Positions 27,016 through 36,370 of a stretch of DNA of 64,000 bases are shown here, piece after piece; positions within the stretch are counted from its first letter, which is position 1; the number at the start of each line of letters is the position of its first letter. The notes below the pieces were generated by a model. The model saw only the letters and a list, made by a program, of their open reading frames with translations, was not told the origin of the DNA and ran no database searches. This DNA is from Actinobacillus indolicus (GTDB taxonomy: Bacteria; Pseudomonadota; Gammaproteobacteria; Enterobacterales; Pasteurellaceae), in assembly GCF_901764975.1 (NCBI RefSeq), contig NZ_CABFKH010000005.1:1-64000 (forward strand), in the 5' to 3' direction. The position numbers and the translations under genes are program-made.

Positions 27016-28953
27016 TTATTCGATAGATGTTTTTAAGGCATGTTTATCATCTTTAATCAAATTTAGATATAAATCATATTGTCTTAAAATATCTGTAATT
27101 AACTCTTCTTGATGCATGAACTTCACATCATATCCATTTCTTCCATCAGAAAAATATGTTGTAGGTTCAAATTTACCTTGAGATTTACTTTCACAACGAA
27201 TGCCATAAATAAAATTATGCTTACTCTGTTGTGGAATTACTATTTCTATAAAGCTTTTATCATCAGAATTAATAGTCGCTTTTACGGAATAAGAACTTAA
27301 TTCCAGAGAAACTAGATGAAAAGCAGGTTTTGCAACGGTTTCTAAAAAGTTTTTTACATCTAGTTCTGTAAAATCTACAATAATTTTATTTAATTGTTCT
27401 TTCCAGTTTGTTGTTTTCCAATATCTGCTACTATATGTAAACTTTTTACTGAAATATTGATTATCTACAAGAAGCCCTTTCCATACGCCTATACATAAAA
27501 ATAGCATAATAATACAGAAAGGTAATGTGGTAATTAATGTCATTGTTTGTAATGCTTCCAAACCTCCAGAATATAGAAGTGAGCATGAGATTACTATCAT
27601 TAGTACAATCCAAAAAGCAGAATGTTGAGGAGTGGATTTATCACTACCTTTTGAAGAAATACTATTAATAACATGAACACCTGAATCTGCTGATGTAATA
27701 AAAAATAATGCAATAACAATTAAAGCAATAATAGATAATATACTACCAAATGGGTATGACTCTAAGAATTTGAATAATAAAACACTTGTATTGCTAATAG
27801 TATCAACTAAACTGTTATTTGTATCTCTATTGACTAGTATTGCACTGTTCCCAAATACACTCATCCAAATAAAATTGAATAGCGATGGAATAAATAATAC
27901 GCCTAAAATAAATTCTCTGACAGTTCTACCTCTAGATATTTTAGCGATAAATAATCCAACAAATGGAGCCCATGAGACCCACCAAGCCCAATATAATATT
28001 GTCCAACCAGAGATCCACGATTTTTTAGAGTCATCATAAGCAAATGTAGTAAAACTAAGATCTATTAAATTTCGAACGTAGTATCCGATATTTTCTGTAA
28101 AACCAGATAATAAAAATACAGTAGGGCCTAATATAATGATGCTTACTAATAATATAAAAGCCATGAATAAATTAATTTCACTGATTTTTTTCATTCCTTT
28201 GGCAATACCTACAAAGGTTGATATAGCAACAATGAACATTATACTGACAATTAAAATAATCTGGGTTCCAATATTTTGTTCATTTACAAAACCTAAATGA
28301 GTAAGTCCTGCGTTAATTTGTAATGCACCAAAACCTAAAGAGGTAGAAATGCCGAAGACAGTACTAAATAAGGCAATAACGTCAATAATATTTCCACATA
28401 GTTTATTACTATGTTCTTTTAGAATAGGGTAAAAACCAGATCTAATAGTTAAAGGGAGTTTATATCTGAATCCGAAGTAAGCCAAAGCTAATCCCATAAC
28501 AGCATAAATAGCCCATGCGTGAATTCCCCAGTGATAAAATGAAATTAAGATCGCATTTTTAGTTTTTTCTATTTCTGAGCTACTATCTAATATTGGGAAG
28601 GCATAGTGTGAAATGGGTTCTGCAACACCAAAATACATTAGTCCAATCCCCATGCCAGATGCAAATAACATTGAAAACCAAGAGATAAAAGAGTACTCAG
28701 GTTTTTCATCGTCTCCACCAAGTTTAATATCTCCTAGGCGGCTGCCTGATATTAATAATAAGAAAATAATAAATAAACTGACAGATAATACGTAGAACCA
28801 TCCAAAATAGTCAGAGATAAAAGATTTGACTAGGTTTAGATTATTTTTCATTTCTATTGGAAATAGAATACAAAGTATGGCAAGTAAAACAATAATGATG
28901 ATACTTGGGATGAATACAGGAAGATGTAGTAGCTTAGAAAAACGTTTCCACAT
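27016..28953 (-). CDS. betT: BCCT-family choline/betaine transporter (BetT type)
   Basis: This 645-residue carrier has 12 transmembrane helices and a long hydrophilic C-terminal tail (about residues 510-645), as in E. coli BetT (677). The BCCT signature is WTILYWAWWVSWAPFVGLFIAKISRG region near residue 320, and MYFGVAEPISHY lies in helix 3. The tryptophan-rich helix forms the quaternary-amine binding box. It is the last gene of betI-betB-betA-betT on the minus strand, behind an intercistronic hairpin. High-affinity choline uptake is the likely role. The gene looks AT-rich with frequent ATA codons. Confidence 0.92.
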   Translation of the reverse strand: MWKRFSKLLHLPVFIPSIIIIVLLAILCILFPIEMKNNLNLVKSFISDYFGWFYVLSVSLFIIFLLLISGSRLGDIKLGGDDEKPEYSFISWFSMLFASGMGIGLMYFGVAEPISHYAFPILDSSSEIEKTKNAILISFYHWGIHAWAIYAVMGLALAYFGFRYKLPLTIRSGFYPILKEHSNKLCGNIIDVIALFSTVFGISTSLGFGALQINAGLTHLGFVNEQNIGTQIILIVSIMFIVAISTFVGIAKGMKKISEINLFMAFILLVSIIILGPTVFLLSGFTENIGYYVRNLIDLSFTTFAYDDSKKSWISGWTILYWAWWVSWAPFVGLFIAKISRGRTVREFILGVLFIPSLFNFIWMSVFGNSAILVNRDTNNSLVDTISNTSVLLFKFLESYPFGSILSIIALIVIALFFITSADSGVHVINSISSKGSDKSTPQHSAFWIVLMIVISCSLLYSGGLEALQTMTLITTLPFCIIMLFLCIGVWKGLLVDNQYFSKKFTYSSRYWKTTNWKEQLNKIIVDFTELDVKNFLETVAKPAFHLVSLELSSYSVKATINSDDKSFIEIVIPQQSKHNFIYGIRCESKSQGKFEPTTYFSDGRNGYDVKFMHQEELITDILRQYDLYLNLIKDDKHALKTSIE

Positions 28954-28979
28954 AAAACTACCTCATAAAATAAAGGAAT

Positions 28980-29014
28980 TGATAGGTCTATTTAAAGACT
29001 AAATAGACCTATCA
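28980..29014 (-). terminator. Intercistronic hairpin between betA and betT
   Basis: A perfect 14-base inverted repeat, TGATAGGTCTATTT (28980-28993) and AAATAGACCTATCA (29001-29014), lies between the betA stop and the betT start. No strong T run follows in the direction of transcription. It may reduce read-through into betT or protect the betIBA mRNA. Confidence 0.6.
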
Positions 29015-29021
29015 TAGAAGA

Positions 29022-30698
29022 TTATTTATTTAATTTGACTGGAGCACCATTAGCCTTGAAGTAATCGACATTAGCTCTTGGTAATGGTTTTTTACCTCTA
29101 ATCGCATCTGCGATTTTTTCTGCCATCATGATTGTTGGTGCATTTAAGTTACCCGTAATGATAATTGGCATAATTGAAGCATCAACTACTCGTAATCCTT
29201 CCATACCATGTACACGACCTTCGTTATCTACGACAGCCATATCATCTGAACCCATTTTATTTGAGCAAGATGGATGGAATGCTGTTTCCGCATATTGTCG
29301 AACAAAGCTATCTAATTCAGCATCTGTTTGATATTTCAAGCTTGGTGAAATTTCTTTTCCACAATATGGTGCTAATGCTGGTTGACTAAAGATGTCTCTG
29401 GTGATACGTATTGCAGCACGGAACTCTTCCCAATCCTGTTCTGTAGACATATAGTTGAACAAGATACTAGGAGCTTGTCTCGGATCTTTTGATTTCACAT
29501 GGATTCTGCCTCGGCTTGGAGAACGCATTGAGCCTACATGAGCTTGGAAACTGTGAAACTTAATAGGATTTGAGCCATTGTAGTCTACCGCTATCGGTAA
29601 AAAGTGATATTGAATATTTGGCCATTCAAAACGTTCATCACTTCTGATAAATCCACCTGCTTCAAACTGGTTAGTTGCACCTAAACCTGTTCCTAAAAAT
29701 AACCATTCAGCACCAATTTTTGCTTGGTTATGTAGCTTTAAGGCTGGAGCAATAGAGACAGGTTGTTTACATTCAAACTGAAGATACATTTCTAGGTGAT
29801 CCTGTAAATTTGCTCCCACTCCAGGTAGATCATGGACGACAGGAATATCTAATGAACGTAGTAAATTACTTGGACCTACGCCAGATCTTTGTAAAATTTG
29901 TGGTGATGCAATTGCCCCAGCACAGAGTAACACTTCGCGTTTAGCATACGCAGTTTCTGGTTGGTCTTTGTGTAGGTAGGCTACACCAATCGCTCGTTTA
30001 TTTGAAAATAGAATTCTGTCAGTAAGTGCATGTGTGACAATAGTAAGATTAGGTCGACTACGAGCCTGATCTAAATATCCCCTTGCAGTACTTGCTCGGC
30101 GGCCTTTTGGAGTAACTGTTCGATCCATTGGACCAAACCCTTCTTGTTGATATCCATTCAAATCTTCAGTTCTTGGATAACCTGCTTGTACACCAGCTTC
30201 AACCATTGCATGATATAGAACATTATTACCCGCTTTAGGCGTTGTCACAGAAACGGGGCCTGAATCACCATGGTAGTCATTTCCACCAATATCTCGAGTT
30301 TCTGCTTTTTTAAAATAAGGTAAACAATCTTGATAGGTCCAGTTTGATAATAATGGATCTTGTGCAGCCCAGTTATCATAGTCCATTGCATTACCACGAA
30401 TATAACACATTCCGTTAATCAGTGACGAGCCGCCAAGTCCTTTACCTCGACCACATTGCATACGACGGTTGTTCATATAAGGCTCAGGATCCGTTTCATA
30501 AGCCCAGTTATAGCGTTTTCCTTGTAGAGGGTATGCAAGTGCTGCAGGCATTTGTGTACGCCAGTCAAATCGATAATCTGGACCGCCGGCTTCAAGTAAG
30601 AGCACTGATACATCGCTATCTTCAGTAAGACGAGTTGCTAGAACATTACCAGCAGAACCTGCACCAATAATAATATAATCAAATTCTTTAATAGACAT
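29022..30698 (-). CDS. betA: Choline dehydrogenase
   Basis: BetA is an FAD-dependent GMC oxidoreductase that oxidises choline to betaine aldehyde (558 residues, family length about 555). The N-terminal FAD motif is [21 protein letters not shown] signatures are [15 protein letters not shown] and [16 protein letters not shown], and the catalytic histidine region is [12 protein letters not shown] with the final [15 protein letters not shown]. It acts with betB and lies between betB and betT. Confidence 0.96.
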   Translation of the reverse strand: MSIKEFDYIIIGAGSAGNVLATRLTEDSDVSVLLLEAGGPDYRFDWRTQMPAALAYPLQGKRYNWAYETDPEPYMNNRRMQCGRGKGLGGSSLINGMCYIRGNAMDYDNWAAQDPLLSNWTYQDCLPYFKKAETRDIGGNDYHGDSGPVSVTTPKAGNNVLYHAMVEAGVQAGYPRTEDLNGYQQEGFGPMDRTVTPKGRRASTARGYLDQARSRPNLTIVTHALTDRILFSNKRAIGVAYLHKDQPETAYAKREVLLCAGAIASPQILQRSGVGPSNLLRSLDIPVVHDLPGVGANLQDHLEMYLQFECKQPVSIAPALKLHNQAKIGAEWLFLGTGLGATNQFEAGGFIRSDERFEWPNIQYHFLPIAVDYNGSNPIKFHSFQAHVGSMRSPSRGRIHVKSKDPRQAPSILFNYMSTEQDWEEFRAAIRITRDIFSQPALAPYCGKEISPSLKYQTDAELDSFVRQYAETAFHPSCSNKMGSDDMAVVDNEGRVHGMEGLRVVDASIMPIIITGNLNAPTIMMAEKIADAIRGKKPLPRANVDYFKANGAPVKLNK

Positions 30699-30739
30699 AA
30701 TGTTTCCTTTAAATAATAGTAGTTACAACACTTATAAAA

Positions 30740-32209
30740 TTAAAATACAGAGTTATACTCGCCTAACTCAACTTGAATTGATTTGATTTGAGTGTAATGT
30801 TCCAAAGTACTTACTCCGTTTTCTCTGCCAATACCTGATTGTTTATATCCGCCGACAGGCATTGGTGCTGGAGATTCTCCCCAAGTATTGATCCAACAAA
30901 TACCTGCTTCTAATTGATGAATCACTCTGTGGGCTGTATTTAAGTTTTGAGTAACAATACCCGCGGCTAAACCATATGTACTGTTGTTAGCTCGTTGAAT
31001 GACTTCATCTTCTGTTTCATAGGACAGGATACTCATCACCGGACCAAATATTTCTTCTTTGACAATCGTCATATCATCAGTACAGTCAGTGAATACGGTT
31101 GGTTGTACATAAGCACCTTTTGCAAAATCGCCAGAGAGTTCTCTATTTCCTCCAATCAACAGTTTTGCCCCTTCAGACTTACCTAGTTCTAAGTAACGCA
31201 ATACATTTTCTAAATGATTAAAACCGATAACAGGACCGAAATTTGTTTCAGGATCTTGTGGGCATCCCATCTTGATTCTTTTTACTCTTTCTACAACTTT
31301 TTGTTCAAACTGTTGCTTTAATTTACTTGGAATAAAGACTCTTGTTCCATTTGTGCATACTTGACCAGAGCTATAAAAGTTTGCCATCACTGCAATATCT
31401 GCTGCACGATCTAAATCAGCATCATCAAAAATAATAAGAGGAGATTTTCCTCCTAATTCCATAGTAACTTCTTTTAACGTTGAAGATGTTGCAGATGCGC
31501 AAACTCGTTTACCCGTAGATGTGCCGCCAGTGAATGAAATTTTGGCAATATCTGGATGATTTGTCAGGAAATCACCAATATCTCTACCAGCCCCATTGAC
31601 CACATTGAATACCCCAGCTGGCAGTCCAGCTTCTGTTAAGATTTCAGCTAATTTCAATGTTGTTAATGGTGTCATCTCACTTGCTTTGAAAACCATTGTA
31701 TTTCCTGCTGCAAGTGCTGGAGCGAGTTTCCACATTGCAATTTGAACAGGGTAGTTCCATGCTCCAATTCCAGCGATCACGCCAAGAGGCTCTCTTCTTG
31801 TATACACAAAGCTAGTTTCACGTAAAGGAATCTGTGCTCCTTCTAATCCATTGATGAGTCCTGCATAATATTCAATAACATCAGCACCAGTCACAATATC
31901 AACATAGGCTGTTTCTGAGATCGGTTTTCCCGTATCTAGGGTTTCTAATAAAGCGAGTTCCTGATTTTTTTCTCTCAACAAAGCGACTGCTTTTAATAAA
32001 ATACGCGAACGTTCGATAGCCGTCATTTTTCCCCAGATTTTCTGTGCTTTTTGGGCGGACTCAACAGCAAAATTAACATCGCTTTCTGAGGCTACTTGAA
32101 TCTCAGCGAGCACTTCTCCATTTGCGGGATTTACACTTTTAAATGTTTTTCCACTAGTTGCATCTACGTATTGCCCATTAATGTAGAGTTTTTGAATACC
32201 AAATTTCAT
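30740..32209 (-). CDS. betB: Betaine aldehyde dehydrogenase
   Basis: BetB oxidises betaine aldehyde to glycine betaine with NAD(P)+ (489 residues). The active-site Cys is in [13 protein letters not shown], the general-base Glu in [12 protein letters not shown], and the cofactor motif is [10 protein letters not shown]. It is downstream of betI and 41 bases upstream of betA on the same strand, as in many osmoprotection operons. Confidence 0.96.
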   Translation of the reverse strand: MKFGIQKLYINGQYVDATSGKTFKSVNPANGEVLAEIQVASESDVNFAVESAQKAQKIWGKMTAIERSRILLKAVALLREKNQELALLETLDTGKPISETAYVDIVTGADVIEYYAGLINGLEGAQIPLRETSFVYTRREPLGVIAGIGAWNYPVQIAMWKLAPALAAGNTMVFKASEMTPLTTLKLAEILTEAGLPAGVFNVVNGAGRDIGDFLTNHPDIAKISFTGGTSTGKRVCASATSSTLKEVTMELGGKSPLIIFDDADLDRAADIAVMANFYSSGQVCTNGTRVFIPSKLKQQFEQKVVERVKRIKMGCPQDPETNFGPVIGFNHLENVLRYLELGKSEGAKLLIGGNRELSGDFAKGAYVQPTVFTDCTDDMTIVKEEIFGPVMSILSYETEDEVIQRANNSTYGLAAGIVTQNLNTAHRVIHQLEAGICWINTWGESPAPMPVGGYKQSGIGRENGVSTLEHYTQIKSIQVELGEYNSVF

Positions 32210-32237
32210 TATGTTCTCCTAAATTTTCGCTTACCTA

Positions 32238-32825
32238 TTAAGCAGAATATTGTTTACAAATATTGTTAAAGAAACTTAACGCTATTTTTCTTGCCTGGAT
32301 AGTGTCAAATTTTTCAGCCCTTAAACTACCATGTAGCCATAAACCATCAATGAGTGCAGCTAATCCTCTAGCTGCGTCATTTGCATATTCTTTGGGGATT
32401 AATTTTTTGAAATGGCTAAGTAAATTTGAATATAAGCGGTTGTCATTAATCCGTTGTAGTCTGTTTAGTTCTGGTTGATACATGCTCATAGCCCAAAAAG
32501 ACAACCAGACTTTCATGGCAGATGTAGATGAGTTGAAATTACATTCAATAATAATCTCAATAGCTCTTTTAGGATCATCATGAACATTTTCAGCTTTACT
32601 TTTTGATGCAATGCTTTCATGTAGCTGTCTCATTAATTCCAGCATGCTTTCTCTTAGCAATCCCATTTTTCCACCAAAATAGTGGCTAATAATTCCTGTT
32701 GATAAACTAGCTCGCTGTGCGATTTGGGCAATGGTTACATCAGAGATACCATAGGTGTCAATGCAGTAAATAGTTGCATTGATAAGCTGTTTTCTTCTGA
32801 TGGGCTCCATTCCAACTTTTGGCAT
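32238..32825 (-). CDS. betI: TetR-family repressor BetI
   Basis: BetI (195 residues) represses bet genes and is released by choline. The N-terminal helix-turn-helix is VTIAQIAQRASLSTGIISHYFGGK, and the N-terminus MPKVGMEPIRRKQLI is characteristic of BetI. It is the first gene of the betI-B-A-T operon. A match to the BetI operator lies in the divergent promoter region toward the second BCCT gene. Confidence 0.95.
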   Translation of the reverse strand: MPKVGMEPIRRKQLINATIYCIDTYGISDVTIAQIAQRASLSTGIISHYFGGKMGLLRESMLELMRQLHESIASKSKAENVHDDPKRAIEIIIECNFNSSTSAMKVWLSFWAMSMYQPELNRLQRINDNRLYSNLLSHFKKLIPKEYANDAARGLAALIDGLWLHGSLRAEKFDTIQARKIALSFFNNICKQYSA

Positions 32826-32912
32826 TTTTATATACCTCCCACTAGGTAATATGCTTGAAAAATAATCAATTGATATGTTGTTTATCTGAATTACATAAAA
32901 ATCTACATTATT

Positions 32913-32932
32913 TTGATTGATTGTTCAATAAA
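32913..32932. promoter_or_regulatory. BetI operator
   Basis: TTGATTGATTGTTCAATAAA resembles known BetI binding sites (TTGATTG...GTTCAATA, an inverted TTGA/TCAA core). It is centred between divergent betI and the second BCCT gene. It could therefore coordinate choline-responsive expression of both. Recognition from memory of the consensus. Confidence 0.72.
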
Positions 32933-33000
32933 AAAAAGATAATTTATTTACATATTTGTTACATTTTTTTAACCAAAAGGTCACCCTTGATGGAGGGGGT

Positions 33001-34530
33001 ATGAGTAAATCAATGAAAAATCAAGGGTTTAAGCTGAATTACCCTGTGTTTCTATCTGCTGCAATAACATCCATTATCATTGGTGTTATTATGGCGATAA
33101 GCCCAGAAAAAACAGCAGATGTACTTAGTAGTATCCAAAGTTGGATTTCTGATGTACTAGGTTGGTATTACATTTTGCTTATTGCAGCATGTTTATTCTT
33201 TGTTGTTTGGTTAGCGTTTTCCAAATATCAAAATATTGTGCTAGCTCAGGCAGATGAAAAGCCTGAATTCACGTTCAAATCATGGGTATCAATGCTTTTT
33301 TCTTCAGGGATTGGTATAGGTATTCTGTATTATGGGGCATATGAAGCGCTAGATCACTATCTTCACCCTCCAGTTCAACTAGCGAATGGTGCGGCTCAGG
33401 CGAGAGAAGCAATGGTCATTACGTTTCTTCACTGGGGGCTTCATGGCTGGGCACTTTATGCACTAATGGGGGTTGTACTTGCTTACTTCGCTTATCGTAA
33501 AAAATTACCTTTAGCTCTACGTTCACCTCTTTACCCAATGTTGAAAGAGAAAATTTATGGTTCTTTTGGGCATTTTGTTGATGGCTTTGGAATTATTGCA
33601 ACGCTTATTTCTCTTATTACAAACTTAGGTATGGGAGCTTTACTCTTATATTCAGGTCTGACTTATCTAGTAGATATACCAGAGAGCAAATCAATTATTA
33701 TCATTATTGCTATTGTGATGATGATTGTGGCAACCTTAGTCGCTGTTACAGGGGTTAAAAAGGGCATTAGTTTACTTGCAAATATTAATATTTTGTTAAT
33801 GATTGCTTTTTTACTGTTTATTTTCTTTAACGGAAAATCCATTTTCCTACTTAATGGTGTTGTTCAGAATATCGGCGACTACCTATCGGCATTGGTTCAA
33901 AAAACGTTTAATGTTTACCTTTTTGAAAGTGATGAAGCTGCTAGTTGGATGAGTGGTTGGACAATTTTCTATTGGGCTTGGTGGATTGCATGGACACCAT
34001 TCGTTGGCATGTTTGTAGCTAGAATTTCTAAAGGTAGAACAATTAAAGAGTTAGTCTTTGGCGTAATGTTTATTCCGTTAGGCTTTGCGTTAGTCTGGAT
34101 GTCTATTTTCGGTAATACAGCTATCGATCTTGTAATGAATGGTAATGCAACAGAACTTACTTCTGCAATTTCTAATAAGCCTATTGAAAATATGTTGTAT
34201 GAATTAGTCATGTATTTCCCATTCAGTAAAATTGTCATTGCATTATTGATTGTAATTGGATTTATTATGTTCCTAACACCAGTAGATTCTGGACTTGTTA
34301 TGATTTCTAATCTATCCGCAAAAGAATTACCAGAAGATGCAGAAGATGCACCAAATTGGTTAAGAATTTTCTGGTCGGTAATCGTGACTCTATTATCTAT
34401 CGGTTTACTTTTTGCGGGTAGTTTTGGTGCAATGCAATCAGCCGTTGTACTATGTGGTTTACCATTCTCTGTTGTATTAATCAGTTATATGGTAGGGTTG
34501 ATGAAAGATTTAAGAGAAAATCATTCATAG
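33001..34530 (+). CDS. Second BCCT-family quaternary amine transporter
   Basis: This 509-residue carrier is divergent from betI and has the same 12-helix BCCT fold. The signature WTIFYWAWWIAWTPFVGMFV corresponds to that in betT. Unlike betT, it has only a short C-terminal tail after the last helix, so it may lack osmotic activation. Start at ATG 33001 is supported by GGAGGGGG directly upstream; an earlier in-frame ATG at 32956 has no such site. Substrate is likely choline or betaine. Confidence 0.9.
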   Translation: MSKSMKNQGFKLNYPVFLSAAITSIIIGVIMAISPEKTADVLSSIQSWISDVLGWYYILLIAACLFFVVWLAFSKYQNIVLAQADEKPEFTFKSWVSMLFSSGIGIGILYYGAYEALDHYLHPPVQLANGAAQAREAMVITFLHWGLHGWALYALMGVVLAYFAYRKKLPLALRSPLYPMLKEKIYGSFGHFVDGFGIIATLISLITNLGMGALLLYSGLTYLVDIPESKSIIIIIAIVMMIVATLVAVTGVKKGISLLANINILLMIAFLLFIFFNGKSIFLLNGVVQNIGDYLSALVQKTFNVYLFESDEAASWMSGWTIFYWAWWIAWTPFVGMFVARISKGRTIKELVFGVMFIPLGFALVWMSIFGNTAIDLVMNGNATELTSAISNKPIENMLYELVMYFPFSKIVIALLIVIGFIMFLTPVDSGLVMISNLSAKELPEDAEDAPNWLRIFWSVIVTLLSIGLLFAGSFGAMQSAVVLCGLPFSVVLISYMVGLMKDLRENHS

Positions 34531-34571
34531 ACATAAAAGCATTTTGATGCACATATTTTAATTCCTATCAC

Positions 34572-34604
34572 AAGCGGTAAGATTTCACTCAAATCTTACC
34601 GCTT
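34572..34604 (+). terminator. Uptake-signal hairpin after second BCCT gene
   Basis: AAGCGGTAAGATTT (34572-34585) pairs perfectly with AAATCTTACCGCTT (34591-34604) around a 5-base loop. An exact uptake signal ACAAGCGGT begins at 34570. This is a strong stem between two + strand genes and a likely terminator. Confidence 0.75.
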
Positions 34605-34703
34605 TCTTATAACTAAACTTCATAAAAAATAGTTTTTAAGACTTTCCCTTTCTTTTCATCTTACGACACAATCGCATCATTGATTGACACTGATGATTAA
34701 CTT

Positions 34704-35435
34704 ATGCCGTTATTAACTATTCGACATTTACATAAAACCTATGGCGACACCGTTGCTATTCCTGATTTAAGTTTAGACCTTCACAAAGGTGAAGTGGTAG
34801 TTATTCTTGGACCGTCAGGTTGTGGGAAAAGCACCTTGCTACGTTGTGTCAATGGTTTGGAAGAAAAACAAGGCGGCACGATTTCAATGGCCGGCGTTGG
34901 CGAATTTGGCAAAGATTTAGATTGGGAAAGCTCTCGTCAAAAGGTCGGAATGGTGTTTCAAAGCTATGAATTATTCGCCCATTTGAATGTGATTGATAAC
35001 ATTCTGCTAGGCCCGCTTAAAGCACAAAAACGTCAGCGAGCAGAGGCGGAAGCACAAGCGGATAGATTACTTGAACGTGTGGGATTGCTTGATCGCAAAA
35101 CGGCGTATCCTAGAGAGCTTTCGGGCGGACAGAAGCAACGCATTGCGATTGTTCGAGCGTTATGTATGAACCCTGAAGTGATTTTGCTTGATGAAATTAC
35201 CGCTGCGCTCGCTCCTGAAATGGTGCGAGAAGTGCTTGATGTGGTGTTAGAACTCGCTGACGAAGGAATGTCGATGTTAATCGTGACACACGAAATGGGA
35301 TTTGCGGAAAAAGTGGCTGATCGCATTATCTTTATGGATAAAGGAAGCATTATTGAAGAGAGCGAGCCACATCAATTTTTCCATCAGCCGAAAACAGAGC
35401 GAGCTAAACAATTTTTACACGGTATGGATTATTAA
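34704..35435 (+). CDS. Polar amino acid ABC transporter ATPase
   Basis: This 243-residue ATPase of the GlnQ/HisP family has Walker [11 protein letters not shown]-loop MVFQSYELF, signature LSGGQKQR and switch VTHEMGF. The Walker B/D-loop reads [13 protein letters not shown] where the family has LLDEPTSALDPE, so the D-loop aspartate is alanine here. It pairs with the binding protein 57 bases downstream and probably with the permeases at 25638-26952, now 7.7 kb away. Its leader resembles the permease leader. Confidence 0.9.
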   Translation: MPLLTIRHLHKTYGDTVAIPDLSLDLHKGEVVVILGPSGCGKSTLLRCVNGLEEKQGGTISMAGVGEFGKDLDWESSRQKVGMVFQSYELFAHLNVIDNILLGPLKAQKRQRAEAEAQADRLLERVGLLDRKTAYPRELSGGQKQRIAIVRALCMNPEVILLDEITAALAPEMVREVLDVVLELADEGMSMLIVTHEMGFAEKVADRIIFMDKGSIIEESEPHQFFHQPKTERAKQFLHGMDY

Positions 35436-35492
35436 TCACAAGCGGTCAGATTTTCTTAATTTTTTACAAATTCAAACTTACAGGAGAAACCT

Positions 35493-36308
35493 ATGAAACT
35501 TAGCACAACATTAAAAACGTTATTAGCCACAGCTATTGCATTTGCTGGCGTGTCAAACACTGTTCAAGCCTCTAGCGACAGCCTTGCTCAAATTAAAGAG
35601 AATGGCGTTATTCGTATTGGTGTGTTTGGAGATAAACCGCCCTTTGGTTATGTCGATGCTAACGGCAAAAATCAAGGCTTTGATGTCGAGATTGCCAAAG
35701 ACATTGCGAATGAATTACTAGGTAGCCCAGACAAAGTCGAGTTCGTCTTAACCGAAGCGGCAAACCGTGTGGAGTATTTAAAATCGAATAAAGTTGATTT
35801 GATTTTAGCGAACTTCACTCAAACACCAGCTCGTGAAGAAGTGGTTGATTTTGCAAGCCCGTATATGAATGTGGCATTAGGTGTGGTATCGCCAAAAGGC
35901 GCGCCTATTACTGATATTGCACAGTTAAAAGGACAAACCTTATTGGTAAACAAAGGAACAACAGCTGATGCGTATTTCACCAAAAATCACCCTGAAATCA
36001 CATTGTTGAAATTCGATCAGAATACCGAAACCTTTAATGCGTTGAAAGATGGTCGTGGCGTGGCATTAGCACACGATAATGCGTTACTTTGGGCGTGGGT
36101 AAAAACGAACCCAACTTTTGAAGTCGCCATTGGCAATGTGGGTCCAACAGAAAATATCGCACCAGCGGTACAAAAAGGTAACAAAGCGTTATTAGACTTT
36201 GTAAACAAAGCAATTGCTGATTTTAAAGCAAACGGCAAATTAAAAGCTGCTTACCAGAAAACACTTGTACCAGTTTATGGTGAAAAAGAAGATTTGTTGG
36301 CTAAATAA
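35493..36308 (+). CDS. Polar amino acid ABC transporter substrate-binding protein
   Basis: This is a 271-residue periplasmic protein with a signal peptide (MKLSTTLKTLLATAIAFAGVSNTVQA) and the SBP family 3 signature GFDVEIAKDIANELLG. FVLTEAANRVEYLKSNKVDLI forms the ligand pocket region. GRGVALAHDNALL is another family block. A CAGGAGAAAC ribosome site precedes it. The ligand is not predictable. A strong terminator follows, closing the ATPase-binding protein operon. Confidence 0.9.
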   Translation: MKLSTTLKTLLATAIAFAGVSNTVQASSDSLAQIKENGVIRIGVFGDKPPFGYVDANGKNQGFDVEIAKDIANELLGSPDKVEFVLTEAANRVEYLKSNKVDLILANFTQTPAREEVVDFASPYMNVALGVVSPKGAPITDIAQLKGQTLLVNKGTTADAYFTKNHPEITLLKFDQNTETFNALKDGRGVALAHDNALLWAWVKTNPTFEVAIGNVGPTENIAPAVQKGNKALLDFVNKAIADFKANGKLKAAYQKTLVPVYGEKEDLLAK

Positions 36309-36328
36309 TTGCCATTTCATCTGAAGAT

Positions 36329-36368
36329 AATCGGTATTCTCACAACCTTAGTCATGAGAATACCGATT
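36329..36368. terminator. Terminator between binding protein and mpl
   Basis: AATCGGTATTCTCA (36329-36342) pairs with TGAGAATACCGATT (36355-36368), followed by T6. It lies between convergent genes. The plus-strand side is a canonical terminator. Confidence 0.88.
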
Positions 36369-36370
36369 TT

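Noticed and set aside
26953-34703. Insertion-sequence or integrase borders around the bet locus
   Set aside because: No transposase, integrase, target duplication or tRNA end was found; only the similar leaders hint at an insertion.
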